A stretch of DNA of 64,000 nt. It comes from UTCHB3 sp964531325 (GTDB lineage: Bacteria; Bacteroidota; Ignavibacteria; Ignavibacteriales; Ignavibacteriaceae). Below are positions 1-8,575 of this stretch, piece after piece (within the stretch, counting starts at the first letter, position 1; each line of letters starts with the position of its first letter). The position numbers and the translations under genes are program-made. The stretch covers positions 1 to 64,000 of the forward strand of contig CAZHCW010000018.1 of NCBI GenBank assembly GCA_964531325.1. The letters run 5' to 3'. A model generated the notes under the pieces. It was not told the origin of the DNA. It was given only the letters and a program-made list of their open reading frames with translations, and ran no database searches.

Positions 1-2
1 CA

Positions 3-416
3 ATTGCATTAAGAGGGACAACCCTAAACAGAAACATGAAAAATGATGTTGGTTCTATAACAACAGTGAACAAGTCAGGAATAAACAACCTGATGAAGAG
101 ACACGGTAACAAGTTCACGGTAAAGAAAGAACCTAAGCCCGAAGAAATAATCACAGAATATTCTTTGTCTCAGAATTATCCAAACCCGTTTAACAGTTCA
201 ACAATAATTGAGTATGCACTGCCAAAAGATGGGCTCGTATCAATTAAACTGTATGACATAACAGGAAGATTGGTAAAACAGTTGGTGAATGAACAAAAGC
301 CAACAGGCAGACACAAAACAACGATAGAATCAGGCAATCTTGCAAGTGGGGTATATATTTACTCTCTAAGAGTAAATGACATAAATATCAACAAGAAATT
401 GGTGATACTAAAATGA
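3..416 (+). CDS. C-terminal part of a T9SS-exported protein (5' end outside window)
   Basis: The frame is open from the first full codon of the window, so the true start lies upstream; the ATG at 36 is only an internal methionine. The last 80 or so residues form a type IX secretion type A sorting domain: the YPNPFN signature followed by SSTIIEY, the middle strand GRLVKQLVNE and the closing SGVYIYSLRVN segment. In this family the domain directs passage through the outer-membrane T9SS translocon and is cleaved on export. The functional part of the protein is not visible. The stop codon overlaps the next start as ATGA, so the two genes are probably one transcript with coupled translation. Confidence 0.8.
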   Translation: MALRGTTLNRNMKNDVGSITTVNKSGINNLMKRHGNKFTVKKEPKPEEIITEYSLSQNYPNPFNSSTIIEYALPKDGLVSIKLYDITGRLVKQLVNEQKPTGRHKTTIESGNLASGVYIYSLRVNDININKKLVILK

Positions 417-2293
417 CAGTCACCATAAGAAAATTTCCTATACATCGGAATGCATTCATTTTCGGGAAAGTCACAACAAGAACAATCTTGTTCTCAGCAC
501 TCTTGATTCTCTTATTGAATGTCCCTGGTTATTCCACAATTCGATATGTCAAAGCAGGAAATTCAACACCAGTCGCTCCATACACAACTTGGGCAACAGC
601 ATCAGATTCAATCCAAAAGGTTGTTGATATTTGTCTAAGTGGTGATACGATACTCATTGGTACCGGGGTTTATACTGAACTCGTGGTTTCAAACTCAATT
701 GGTAGATATTTGACAATAGTAGGCGTTGATGTTGATAGCTGTATCATTGATATATCGAGTTATTCTTCCGGAATCCCACCAAATCCGATCTATACAAGGG
801 CATTCTCCGTTAAGGATCATTTAACGATGAGGAATTTAACATTCAAGACTATAATGGGCACCTCAGAACATTCCGGAGTAATTCTAGTGGACAATAATAA
901 TTCAGTCACAGAATGTTTCATAAGTAATTTAAAGTTCATTGGGAATTTTTCTAAAGCACTCGCTGCCGGTAAAATAACAGGGAAAATTGAGGATTGCTAT
1001 TTTTATGGCAGTTCACTTGCAATACAATTAAGTTTTGGACACTGGTTAGATTTTGTTAAAGTTCAGAACAATTTGTTTCAATCAAGTGAGGTTGGGATTA
1101 AAGCCGATTATGCTGTAATCAGGAATAATTGGTTATTAAAACTGCGCTACGAGGGTTTTGATTTTGCAAACTATTTTGTTGCAACAAGAGTGTATGCACA
1201 CAACAATCTGCTTTCAACATCATCAAGTTTAGCAAAAAACGGGATATTACATTGCGAGTTGGGTGAAATAAAAAACAATGTAATCTCTGGATTTGAATAT
1301 GGAATTGAACCTTATCCCGGTACCATAATAAGGAATAATGTAATAATGAACAGTTGGAGATCAGCAATAAAAATTAGTTTATCAAGTTTCCATGCAGATA
1401 TAAATTACAACTTGTTTTTTAATAATCCGCAAATATCTAGTGACTTGTCTCGGTTTAACCCTGACACAACAATATACTACACTGCCGACCCGATGTTTGA
1501 AAATCAGGACAGTAACAACTATCTACTCCAAATGTTTTCACCTTTGATAAATGCAGGTGATCCAAACATCCTCGATGTGGATGGTTCAAGGAGTGATGTT
1601 GGGCTGTATGGTGGACCTTATGGACAGAGTTATGAGTATAAGGATTTGCCACCCAAAAAGCCTTGGTTTACTTTTGCGACCTCACCCCCAACCCCTCTCC
1701 CAGAAGGAGAGGGGAGTACAGATAGAGTATCGGAACTTCATTGGCGAGGAGGTACAGAAGCTGACTTTAATTCTTTTTCACTTTACAGAAGCAGAGACCC
1801 ATTATTCAGTCCAAATGATAACAACAAAATATATTCAGGCATTGATACACTATTCACAGATTCACTGCTTGAACCAACAGGCAGCTACAGTTATAAACTG
1901 ACAGCAAAAGACAATCAAGGGAATGTCAGCAAACTTGACAGTGTCACGGTAGTCTTAACTGGTATTTCTGCTGAAGAAGAAAGCCAAACCCCGGAAAGAA
2001 TATATCTATATCAAAATTACCCTAATCCGTTTAATCCTTCAACAAAGATAAAATTCTCACTTACAGAAGAATCAGAAGTAATCCTTCGTGTATATGATGT
2101 AAATGGTGAACTTGTAGCCATACTTCAAAACGGTTGGCTTCCTGTAGGAGAGTATGAGAGAGAATTTTCACCAACAACAATTGGAACAATAAAAGATATC
2201 GCATCAGGCGTGTATTTTTACAATTTGTTGGTCAGGGATAAAAATTTGATCCCTTTATTTGTCAAAACCGAAAAAATGATGTTTTTGAAGTAG
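413..2293 (+). CDS. Secreted parallel beta-helix protein with FN3-like and T9SS sorting domains
   Basis: A 626-residue protein starting at an ATG that overlaps the previous stop. The N-terminus has a basic stretch followed by a hydrophobic segment (about residues 24-40, LFSALLILLLNVPGYS) that fits a signal peptide. Residues about 45-390 have the pattern of a right-handed beta-helix (DUF1565/NosD-like): repeated short asparagine-rich turns such as IKNNVISGF and IIRNNVIMNS, then a CSPLINAGDP-like end (here FSPLINAGDPN), typical of surface polysaccharide-binding or -cleaving helices. An FN3-like segment (about 440-520) precedes a C-terminal sorting domain with YPNPFNPSTKI at about residue 540. 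The FN3 linker carries an in-frame insertion of a palindromic repeat (see 1681-1716). No catalytic residues could be assigned, so the substrate is unknown. Confidence 0.82.
   Translation: MTVTIRKFPIHRNAFIFGKVTTRTILFSALLILLLNVPGYSTIRYVKAGNSTPVAPYTTWATASDSIQKVVDICLSGDTILIGTGVYTELVVSNSIGRYLTIVGVDVDSCIIDISSYSSGIPPNPIYTRAFSVKDHLTMRNLTFKTIMGTSEHSGVILVDNNNSVTECFISNLKFIGNFSKALAAGKITGKIEDCYFYGSSLAIQLSFGHWLDFVKVQNNLFQSSEVGIKADYAVIRNNWLLKLRYEGFDFANYFVATRVYAHNNLLSTSSSLAKNGILHCELGEIKNNVISGFEYGIEPYPGTIIRNNVIMNSWRSAIKISLSSFHADINYNLFFNNPQISSDLSRFNPDTTIYYTADPMFENQDSNNYLLQMFSPLINAGDPNILDVDGSRSDVGLYGGPYGQSYEYKDLPPKKPWFTFATSPPTPLPEGEGSTDRVSELHWRGGTEADFNSFSLYRSRDPLFSPNDNNKIYSGIDTLFTDSLLEPTGSYSYKLTAKDNQGNVSKLDSVTVVLTGISAEEESQTPERIYLYQNYPNPFNPSTKIKFSLTEESEVILRVYDVNGELVAILQNGWLPVGEYEREFSPTTIGTIKDIASGVYFYNLLVRDKNLIPLFVKTEKMMFLK
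1681..1716. repeat. Palindromic dispersed repeat inserted in frame in a coding region
   Basis: CCCCTCTCC (1692-1700) and GGAGAGGGG (1706-1714) form a perfect 9-bp stem with a 5-nt loop, preceded by a CTCACCCCCAA arm. Related sequences lie in spacers at 13301-13341 and 21409-21447. Here it is read in frame as PPTPLPEGEGS inside a linker before an FN3-like domain. Confidence 0.75.
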
Positions 2294-2771
2294 AATTTGA
2301 GCGGCTCTAGAAACTTTAGACTATTTGCATCATATTTCTTAAGTTGTACCAAAGATTCGGGATAGCATTGGTGAAAACAAAACCATGATACCGATTCTTT
2401 GGAAAATTCATTGAGAGGTAATGAATCAAATGGATAAACAGGATACTCCACCAAAGATATCCGGTTGCTTTTATTTTTTTTCAGATATCTAGTTTTTCTC
2501 ACCAAAAATTAACACTTTACTATTTGCCACTAATTTTTCCTATGGGGGTTTTTACTTAAAGGATGCTCCTGATTGAACATTCTCTTTTTTTATTATAGAT
2601 TTCTTTTTTTAACTTTCGGAATCAGTAAATTGCAAATAACATTCGCAGATTGGTCTTTGCCTGGATTGAAATTCATTGAGATGAGCTACTGGCAAATTGG
2701 CAAATTGGCAATTAGCGAGTTGTGGCGAGTCTGTATTTAAAATCGAACCACTTAAATAGGACAGGCGCGCC
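2294..2771. other. Spacer without a supported gene
   Basis: This 478-bp AT-rich stretch follows the beta-helix gene. A 95-codon minus-strand frame overlaps the sorting-domain end of the previous gene but shows no recognisable domain and was not accepted. The only structure seen is a short tandem octamer tract at 2691-2713. Confidence 0.6.
2691..2713. repeat. Tandem octamer GGCAAATT, about three copies
   Basis: Two exact copies of GGCAAATT and a third partial copy stand side by side in the spacer. It resembles the other 7-8 bp tandem tracts of this window (16023, 48033) in unit length but not in sequence. Confidence 0.7.
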
Positions 2772-3011
2772 ATGAATCCAAGAGTTACATCGGTAATGAC
2801 TTTGAAAGGTTACAAACTCCTTCTAACATTCACTAATGGAGAACAACGGATATTTGATATGGCTCCCTATCTGGAGATTGGAATATTCAAGGAACTAAAA
2901 GAAATTTCGAACTTCAGAACCGCCAAAGTTTTTCTCGGTACCGTTCAATGGAATAACGAACAAGACCTTTGCCCTGACACTTTTTATCTGGCAAGTGTCC
3001 CTCTCACCTGA
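2772..3011 (+). CDS. DUF2442 domain protein
   Basis: A 79-residue protein that is full length for DUF2442 (NE0471 N-terminal-like). It shows the family features: an opening MNPRVTSV, the central LLLTFTNGEQRIFDMAPYL, the GIFKEL helix and the GTVQWNNEQDLCPDTFYL end, where family members usually read QWxNGxDxxPDTLYL. Members are often found next to DUF4160 proteins in accessory regions and are suspected to belong to toxin-antitoxin-like pairs, but their role is not established; no DUF4160 partner lies here. The start codon follows a GGCGCGCC palindrome and no clear Shine-Dalgarno site is present. It is probably monocistronic, as the next gene is convergent. Confidence 0.8.
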   Translation: MNPRVTSVMTLKGYKLLLTFTNGEQRIFDMAPYLEIGIFKELKEISNFRTAKVFLGTVQWNNEQDLCPDTFYLASVPLT

Positions 3012-3177
3012 AAGGTCTAACTTTTAGCTTACTCCCCCTCTACTATTTTAATTTCTTCTTCGGTTAAACAGATTTATATTTTACCTTAATGTAAACTCAA
3101 AACCACTAATTTATTGGTTTTCAGGAACGCCAGGTACAGTGTATGTACTGGTTCACCTAAATATAGCAGAATATATA

Positions 3178-3444
3178 TTAATTCCCATCCCTGTAGATTC
3201 TATAAACTGTGGTGGTTAAAACATCGTAAGAATCCATATCATAATCATTTACTAAGTTGTGAGCTTCTTGAAGTTGAAACATTAGTCCATCTTTGTATTC
3301 GATTGATATGTTGAAATCATAACTCTCAGCGCCTCCATCAGTATGTACCCATCGATCACTTTCATCATAAAGCTGTAGTGCAAGTGCTTCATGTGCTCTA
3401 AATTCCCGGGGTCTGCCATATTCATCATATTTTATTTCATACAT
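3178..3444 (-). CDS. Small acidic hypothetical protein
   Basis: About 88 residues, rich in Asp, Glu and Tyr, beginning MYEIKYDEYGRPREFRAHEA. No domain is recognised. The ATG at 3444 is preferred over a GTG nine bases upstream because an AGGTG sits six bases before the ATG and overlaps the GTG. It lies 42 bp downstream of the next gene on the same strand, so the two could be co-transcribed. The even acidic composition and absence of membrane segments suggest a soluble cytoplasmic protein; some immunity-type proteins look like this, but nothing here shows that role. Confidence 0.55.
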   Translation of the reverse strand: MYEIKYDEYGRPREFRAHEALALQLYDESDRWVHTDGGAESYDFNISIEYKDGLMFQLQEAHNLVNDYDMDSYDVLTTTVYRIYRDGN

Positions 3445-3486
3445 ATCAAACACCTGACCGTCATTTTTGGCATCGATTAAGTATTC

Positions 3487-4023
3487 TCAATTCTTTGAGA
3501 TTTTGCCGACTTTTTGAAGTTCACCTTTTTTATAAGTATATATGACTTTACCGACCTTTGTAATTTTACCGTTTTTATCTCTCGTATAGCTACGAAGTGT
3601 TTTTTTGTCGCCCCGAATTTTGATGAGATCACCCTTTTTATCGTAATCAAAAAAGAGAGATACAGGTTTTAAGCCTGGTTTTGCAGTTGCATTGCTTACT
3701 GAAATTGAAGTTAATCGACCTTCTTTATCATATTTGAATACAGCACTATCAAGAAGTCTCTCATTTTGTTGATAATCGAGTAAGGAAGTTGAATGAACCT
3801 CCATCATTATCCCTTGCTCCTTAATTGAAGAACGATAATAAGGCATCAACTTTTCTCTTATAATGGGATCGAGTTTAAAATCGGTGATTTTGGTTTTATT
3901 ATAAGTGCGGATAGCATTAAAATCCAATTCCGCATAAGTTTCAGTCAAGATAAAATCCTGAGAAAATGAAGTGGTTGTAAGAAAGATTAAACTCATTAAT
4001 GGAAGGAGGTACTTAATTTTCAT
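3487..4023 (-). CDS. Secreted hypothetical protein
   Basis: A 178-residue protein with a clear signal peptide (KIKYLLPLMSLIFLTTTSFS, cleavage near SFS/QD). A GAGAG lies six bases before the ATG. The second half holds short repeating tyrosine/aspartate motifs (FKYDKEGRLTSIS, FFDYDKKGDLIKI, YTRDKNGKITKVG, YTYKKGELQKVG), which look like a short run of YD-type or MORN-like beta-hairpins, as in many small exported Bacteroidota proteins. The mature protein is basic. Function is unknown; localisation is probably periplasmic or outer surface. It stands just upstream of the small acidic protein at 3178-3444. Confidence 0.65.
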   Translation of the reverse strand: MKIKYLLPLMSLIFLTTTSFSQDFILTETYAELDFNAIRTYNKTKITDFKLDPIIREKLMPYYRSSIKEQGIMMEVHSTSLLDYQQNERLLDSAVFKYDKEGRLTSISVSNATAKPGLKPVSLFFDYDKKGDLIKIRGDKKTLRSYTRDKNGKITKVGKVIYTYKKGELQKVGKISKN

Positions 4024-4104
4024 TTTTGTCTCTCAAAAAAAATTCTTTTCGAAGGTAATAAATCAACTGAATTGTTGAAATTTCTAAAAAAAGTTTAGTT
4101 TAAA

Positions 4105-4716
4105 TTATATTGTCGGTCTGGCAACCAAACCTCTAAATTCTGAAATGCAAACATCCTGCCATCTCTGACCGGGTACAATGCCTTTGCAGACAAACTTGAC
4201 TGATGAGGTTACCACTTCCGGGAATTCAATGGTTTGCATGCCGTCATATACTTTTAGTGTAATATTTCTTTTAGAGCCATCTGAAAATTCAAGCACTGCT
4301 TCCGTTAGGATAGCATTCTGGTAGTATAGATCACCATAATTGTAGCCACCATTGGAAAAATTGGGATAGTGTGAACCATTAAGAATTTTTATACCACACA
4401 ACTTTTGAGGTTGCCCAAAGTGGTAATTTATCCATTGTCCGTAATAATCACCGTTTGGAGTCCACCATGTGAACTCATTTCCATCAAACGATTTTTCAGC
4501 TGTATAACTAAATCCATAACTATCCGGAAGGGTTGAACTGACATTTACGGTAACCGGTAGCATTTCAATTATTTCTGCTTTTTGGGATGCATCAGCGCCA
4601 ACATCTTCTCTACCGCCGGGTATCCCTCCTTTAAGAAAAACAATTCCAAGAGCTGCTACGAGTAATACAATAATAATAGAAAGTAAAATCATAATTGTCC
4701 GGTTATTCTGTGCCAT
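4105..4716 (-). CDS. Membrane-anchored discoidin-like (NADase-type glycan-binding) domain protein
   Basis: A 203-residue protein from the ATG at 4716, chosen because GGGA lies seven bases upstream; the frame runs 33 bases further but only to a TTG. A single transmembrane helix near the N-terminus (IMILLSIIIVLLVAALGIVF) would anchor it with the C-terminus outside the cytoplasm. Residues about 60-200 form a beta-sandwich of the NADase-type glycan-binding or discoidin kind: FDGNEFTWWTPNGDYYGQWI, then FGQPQKLCGIKILNG, and the end VPGQRWQDVCISEFRG. Such domains bind glycans in toxins and surface proteins. Partners are unknown; it lies between unrelated small genes. Confidence 0.68.
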   Translation of the reverse strand: MAQNNRTIMILLSIIIVLLVAALGIVFLKGGIPGGREDVGADASQKAEIIEMLPVTVNVSSTLPDSYGFSYTAEKSFDGNEFTWWTPNGDYYGQWINYHFGQPQKLCGIKILNGSHYPNFSNGGYNYGDLYYQNAILTEAVLEFSDGSKRNITLKVYDGMQTIEFPEVVTSSVKFVCKGIVPGQRWQDVCISEFRGLVARPTI

Positions 4717-4817
4717 ATAAATCCCATGGATAAAGAAATATTTTTTCAAATAAAAATACTGAGTGGTTCGCTATAATCCATACAGTTAAGATAATATTTT
4801 GCATCAAATACCCTCCA

Positions 4818-5759
4818 TCAGACTCTCTCCATCTGCCTCAAAATAATATTTTTATAACTTTCCTGTTCTTCTTCATTCAGGAAACTTTTTTGGATCATTT
4901 CGAAGAACTTATCTTTTAGAGACTCAAATTTATTGTGAATTTTGTGAATTGTATTTCGATCGATATTTAAAGAATCGGCAAATAAAATAAAATCTTTAAG
5001 CTTCAGATTACTTTTTTTTCCGTTAAGTGTCAGGGCGAGGTCTTCGGGATCATCATGAATTATAATTTTTGTATTTACAAGATCATAAGCTGGTGAGAGT
5101 GATATTTCATTATTTACAGATCTGAGCAGTGAAAAATTTTTCAGGTGCATATCTGCATTTCCCGTGAGGAACGAAAAGAGAATCAGTTCATAAAATGAGA
5201 TAAGATCATTACCGGGGAAATCTGAATATTTTGCAATAATTTTTCCGATTTTCTCGTACGAACCTTTGTATTTTCTGTTTGTTAACACTTCAGTTAACTG
5301 TGCCATGTCTTCCATACACAGTTTCACCCCATTTTGCCTGTCAAATCTTTTTGCGATGTAAGCAAGTTCCCCTGATTTTAATGGAATTAAAGTATGTTGC
5401 GCAGTTTTAATGCCCGCAATTTCCGCTAAATGCATTGTTATATCTTCATTTTGAGGCATATTTGGATATTTTGAAAAAGGAGGTTTAAATATGTATGTTC
5501 CCCAAAGTCCAGTAATGGTTAATCGGAAATGACTTTTTCCAACTTTTTCCGTTTCAAGTGATAGCTTGGGTTGAACTCCCGTCATCGACCAGTTCTTCCC
5601 CAAATATTTCAAAGCCATCTTTTCAATTTCATCAAGATCAAAGTCTATTTCAGGAGGAATCTTCGAGCCAAAAAACTTACTGCAACATTTTGTGTGATAG
5701 AGGAGATGTGACTCCGTCAGTAACTCATAACACAATAAACATCTTTTTGTATCATTCAT
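4818..5759 (-). CDS. hipT: HipT-like serine/threonine kinase toxin of a HipBST module
   Basis: A 313-residue HipA C-terminal-type kinase without the N-subdomain 1, which is encoded separately by the gene before it. An N-terminal CxxC...HxxCC cluster (C7, C10, H22, C25, C26) may bind zinc. The glycine-rich loop reads WSMTGVQPKL (S58-T60), matching the SxS/SxT phospho-site loop of HipT/HipA. The catalytic motif is GNADMHLKNF with D203 and N208, and the metal-binding Asp is in PAYDL (D226). In the studied E. coli HipBST system HipT phosphorylates tryptophanyl-tRNA synthetase; the target here is unknown. It overlaps hipS by 8 bp (ATGAATGA), so translation is coupled. All kinase residues look intact. 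Confidence 0.9.
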   Translation of the reverse strand: MNDTKRCLLCYELLTESHLLYHTKCCSKFFGSKIPPEIDFDLDEIEKMALKYLGKNWSMTGVQPKLSLETEKVGKSHFRLTITGLWGTYIFKPPFSKYPNMPQNEDITMHLAEIAGIKTAQHTLIPLKSGELAYIAKRFDRQNGVKLCMEDMAQLTEVLTNRKYKGSYEKIGKIIAKYSDFPGNDLISFYELILFSFLTGNADMHLKNFSLLRSVNNEISLSPAYDLVNTKIIIHDDPEDLALTLNGKKSNLKLKDFILFADSLNIDRNTIHKIHNKFESLKDKFFEMIQKSFLNEEEQESYKNIILRQMERV

Positions 5760-6084
5760 CTATTACCTCATCAGGAATTACTGTTACCGCACCAATGCAA
5801 TCCCTGCAACACATCAGGAGCAGACTCATCCTGTCCTCCTGGTCAATTTTCCAGTTATTTGAGGCAAGATCCAACAACCAACCCTCCGGAATTAATCCAT
5901 CGAAGAAAGGGAAAAGTTGATTATTTTTATAAGTTTTATCCGTCAAAGGAAGAGTGAGGCTTATGGGCATTGCACCCTCTAATTTGAGGTAAACACCATC
6001 ATAGGAAAAGTAAAAACCTTCTTCCCTCTCTTCTATAATTCCTGCAAAAAATTCCCGAAAATAAACCTTACCCCGTTTAATCAT
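5752..6084 (-). CDS. hipS: HipS-like antitoxin (HipA N-terminal subdomain 1 protein)
   Basis: About 110 residues corresponding to the N-subdomain 1 of HipA (couple_hipA), which in HipBST systems is a separate protein that neutralises HipT. Visible family features are the opening KVYFREFFAGIIEE, the Leu/Pro-rich PISLTLPLTDKTY segment and the conserved PFFDGLIPEGWLL. I chose the ATG at 6084, preceded by AAGGAG at eight bases, over a GTG three codons upstream that sits almost on that site. It overlaps hipB by 8 bp and hipT by 8 bp, consistent with one tightly coupled operon in the order hipB-hipS-hipT. Confidence 0.88.
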   Translation of the reverse strand: MIKRGKVYFREFFAGIIEEREEGFYFSYDGVYLKLEGAMPISLTLPLTDKTYKNNQLFPFFDGLIPEGWLLDLASNNWKIDQEDRMSLLLMCCRDCIGAVTVIPDEVIDE

Positions 6085-6298
6085 TGGTGTCACTCCTTAT
6101 GATTTTTGCGGGTCGAAGTTCATGTCCAAAAAGGTAAAGCACTTTGTTCACTTTGTCCATTTGGAGTGTCTTTTTCCCTTGTTCCAACTCTCTAAGAAAT
6201 CGCAGACCAACGCCTGCTCTCATCGCAAGTTGAACCTGGGTATAACCGAGATATTTTCTTTTTGATTTCACAAATTCAGAGAGATTTTCAGCCGACAT
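6077..6298 (-). CDS. hipB: HipB-like XRE-family DNA-binding antitoxin
   Basis: A 73-residue helix-turn-helix protein of the XRE/Cro type; the HTH spans about residues 7-60, with the recognition part TQVQLAMRAGVGLRFLRELE and the closing LFGHEL typical of HipB-like regulators. In this family HipB binds operators in its own promoter and represses the operon alone or in complex with HipS and HipT. Three palindromes with the sequence expected of its operator stand 29-127 bp upstream of the start (see 6327-6425). It is the first gene of the module. Confidence 0.88.
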   Translation of the reverse strand: MSAENLSEFVKSKRKYLGYTQVQLAMRAGVGLRFLRELEQGKKTLQMDKVNKVLYLFGHELRPAKIIRSDTND

Positions 6299-6326
6299 AT
6301 ATAATCCAAATTAATCATCCGTAAAA

Positions 6327-6425
6327 TATACCTTTTCGGGTATAAAAACAACAAAAAAAAGGGTTTTATACCTTTTCGGGTATAAATGACCAGTTTGTCC
6401 ACCAAATTATACCCTTTCAGGTATA
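6327..6425 (-). promoter_or_regulatory. Three TATACC-N6-GGTATA operators in the hipBST promoter
   Basis: Three 18-bp palindromes occur at 6327-6344, 6367-6384 and 6408-6425. The first two are identical (TATACCTTTTCGGGTATA) and the third differs inside the spacer. Start-to-start spacing is 40 and 41 bp, close to four helical turns, so three dimers would bind the same DNA face. They lie directly upstream of hipB and are the natural HipB operators. Confidence 0.88.
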
Positions 6426-6614
6426 GTTTTATTTTCTCCTTCCCTTTTTAGATAGAAAATCATCTGAACCCGTATGTGAAAATCTTGTCCTTTTTCCTGA
6501 CAGACAAAAAATTAAAAAGAAGCCCGGTTTTTCAAAAAAAGTAAAAAAATGATTTGCAGAAGTTCTGTTTTTTTTTAGATTCACCTACCATATTAAAAAA
6601 ATTTTAGGTTAGAT

Positions 6615-8489
6615 ATGAAAAAGTTGATAACTTTTTTTCTTTTGGTTTCAACTCTGTTTGCACAAGCCCCCTGGCAGGCTCCCGGATTAAAGATTGAGCA
6701 TGCCCTCACATACAATAACACCTCGTATATTTTCTACCGACACTTCACTTCCAATATTAATGACTACGAACTTCTCTTTGAAAACAAATTGTATCGAAAG
6801 AATCTCAATTCGGGAGTCGAAACATTGCTTTTCAGTGGTAGAACCGAATACCTGGCGACAGAATTGATTTCACTTGAGGAAGTAAAATTTATCTCGTTCT
6901 CAGCGGAACACCCAGATAGCTTTTATTTTGCAGGACAGATTGTGGGCGACTCATCGGGAGCATTCATCAAAGGAAATAGCATCGATCTCTTCTTTCCCAA
7001 TAAACAAATTGAATTCTTTTTCGCTTCAAAACAAAATCCGGGGAAATTTTATTTAAAAATTGATGGTGAATACAAGGTCTCAAACGACTATTGTAAAACT
7101 TTCCAAATGCTTCACCAGATTGAAAAGATATTTAGTGTTTCCCCCTTTAATGATATGGAAGTAACCGGTTGGAATTACGGAAAAATCGTTCGCTCAACTG
7201 ATGGGGGGATCAACTACACAAATATCTATGAACCTGCATTTTCCTACGACTCCGTCTCTACACATTATACACAGGACAGTTCATTCACGCTGATCAGTTC
7301 GTGTGGTGACTATGAATGGATGAACCAGATTTTATTTTCAAATCAGGGAGGAAGCTCCGGCACATACTTCCCCGCACTCCAACGGTTTTTTGGAAGAATG
7401 GAATTAATCCCTTACAAATCTCCATCTGACAGTCTCTATTTTTATCGCGCCGATACTCTATTCAGCAAACCAATTGTGTCGCAAAATCTTATTGGGGCAA
7501 CAGTTTCAAAAATATTTGATCAAAGACTTACCGGTGCGACCACAATTAACCAATCGACAGAACTGTTTATATCGACCATTGACAAGATTTACAAGAAAAC
7601 AGGAAATTTATACGAAGAGGTAAAATCTATCACTTTACCTGCTTTTGAATTTGACTTTTATCCAATGAATATTGGTGATTTTTGGGTTTACAGAGTAACA
7701 GGATGGTCCGAAAATCCATGGAGCAACGAGATTGACACCATAATTACGACCCGGATTGTGGGAGATACTCTTGTACCGGGGTGGGGTAAATACTTTTTGT
7801 CAGACAGATTTAATTACAATCCGTATTTCCACAAAATCGAAAGAAAAGACGAAAAAGGGAAAATCTTTGAACTTCTAAATTGGGGACCTGATTCAACCCG
7901 ATATGAATACCTGATTGACGATAATACACTCCTCCAAGGAGACATTTCCGGAATGCAAGCTTTGGGGCACGAAAGTTATTATTGTCGTGTTACCGATATC
8001 AGTTATAAACAACACTTTGGCAGGTACCGGGTCACAAGAGACCTGGAGGTGGGTTCGTGGTATTGGTATCGGATCACATCAATTGACGGTATAGGTGTAG
8101 AAGAGGCAAAAGCTTCATTTGACTTTGGTCAGACAAAATACAAACTAAAAGGTGCGTATGTAAATGGAATGGTTTATGGAGACACCACAACAACCGGAAT
8201 TGAAGATGACTTACAAACGCCTGAATCGTTTACAGTTTCACAAAATTACCCAAACCCTTTTAACAGCAGCACCAAATTATCGTTTAGTCTCCCCTCTTCA
8301 GGAGATGTGGTGATCAGAGTTTTTAATATTCTCGGTCAGGAAGTTTTTAGAATAAATCCCGGATATCACCCTGTTGGGGAAAACGAAGTGTTATTGACAA
8401 TGCCTCCGAACTTGAATTCGGGTGTTTATTTGTGCAGAATGGAGTTTGGAAACAAATCAGCAACACGAAAGATCATCTATTTGAAGTAA
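6615..8489 (+). CDS. Secreted BNR-like repeat protein with T9SS sorting domain
   Basis: A 624-residue protein with a signal peptide (MKKLITFFLLVSTLFAQ). The first 330 residues show beta-propeller-like strands and one BNR/Asp-box type motif (IVRSTDGGINYTNIY), as in sialidase- and sortilin-like exported proteins, but no sialidase catalytic arginine triad could be recognised. A second section (about 345-530, FYPMNIGDFWVYRVTGW...) is seen in many uncharacterised Ignavibacteria surface proteins. The C-terminus has YPNPFNSSTKLSFSL, GQEVFRI and SGVYLCRMEFG, which is a sorting domain. It is preceded by a 190-bp AT-rich region shared divergently with hipBST and stands alone, so it is probably its own transcription unit. 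Role unknown. Confidence 0.75.
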   Translation: MKKLITFFLLVSTLFAQAPWQAPGLKIEHALTYNNTSYIFYRHFTSNINDYELLFENKLYRKNLNSGVETLLFSGRTEYLATELISLEEVKFISFSAEHPDSFYFAGQIVGDSSGAFIKGNSIDLFFPNKQIEFFFASKQNPGKFYLKIDGEYKVSNDYCKTFQMLHQIEKIFSVSPFNDMEVTGWNYGKIVRSTDGGINYTNIYEPAFSYDSVSTHYTQDSSFTLISSCGDYEWMNQILFSNQGGSSGTYFPALQRFFGRMELIPYKSPSDSLYFYRADTLFSKPIVSQNLIGATVSKIFDQRLTGATTINQSTELFISTIDKIYKKTGNLYEEVKSITLPAFEFDFYPMNIGDFWVYRVTGWSENPWSNEIDTIITTRIVGDTLVPGWGKYFLSDRFNYNPYFHKIERKDEKGKIFELLNWGPDSTRYEYLIDDNTLLQGDISGMQALGHESYYCRVTDISYKQHFGRYRVTRDLEVGSWYWYRITSIDGIGVEEAKASFDFGQTKYKLKGAYVNGMVYGDTTTTGIEDDLQTPESFTVSQNYPNPFNSSTKLSFSLPSSGDVVIRVFNILGQEVFRINPGYHPVGENEVLLTMPPNLNSGVYLCRMEFGNKSATRKIIYLK

Positions 8490-8575
8490 ATCTCAACCGG
8501 GAACGATTTAACAACAACAGCCCGACACTAGGGTTATCTTAGCCGTTTTGTCGAGAGTTTGATTCATCTTCAAAA

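Noticed and set aside
2218..2505. 95-codon minus-strand frame after the beta-helix gene
   Set aside because: It overlaps the sorting-domain end of a good gene, lacks a ribosome site and has no recognisable domain.
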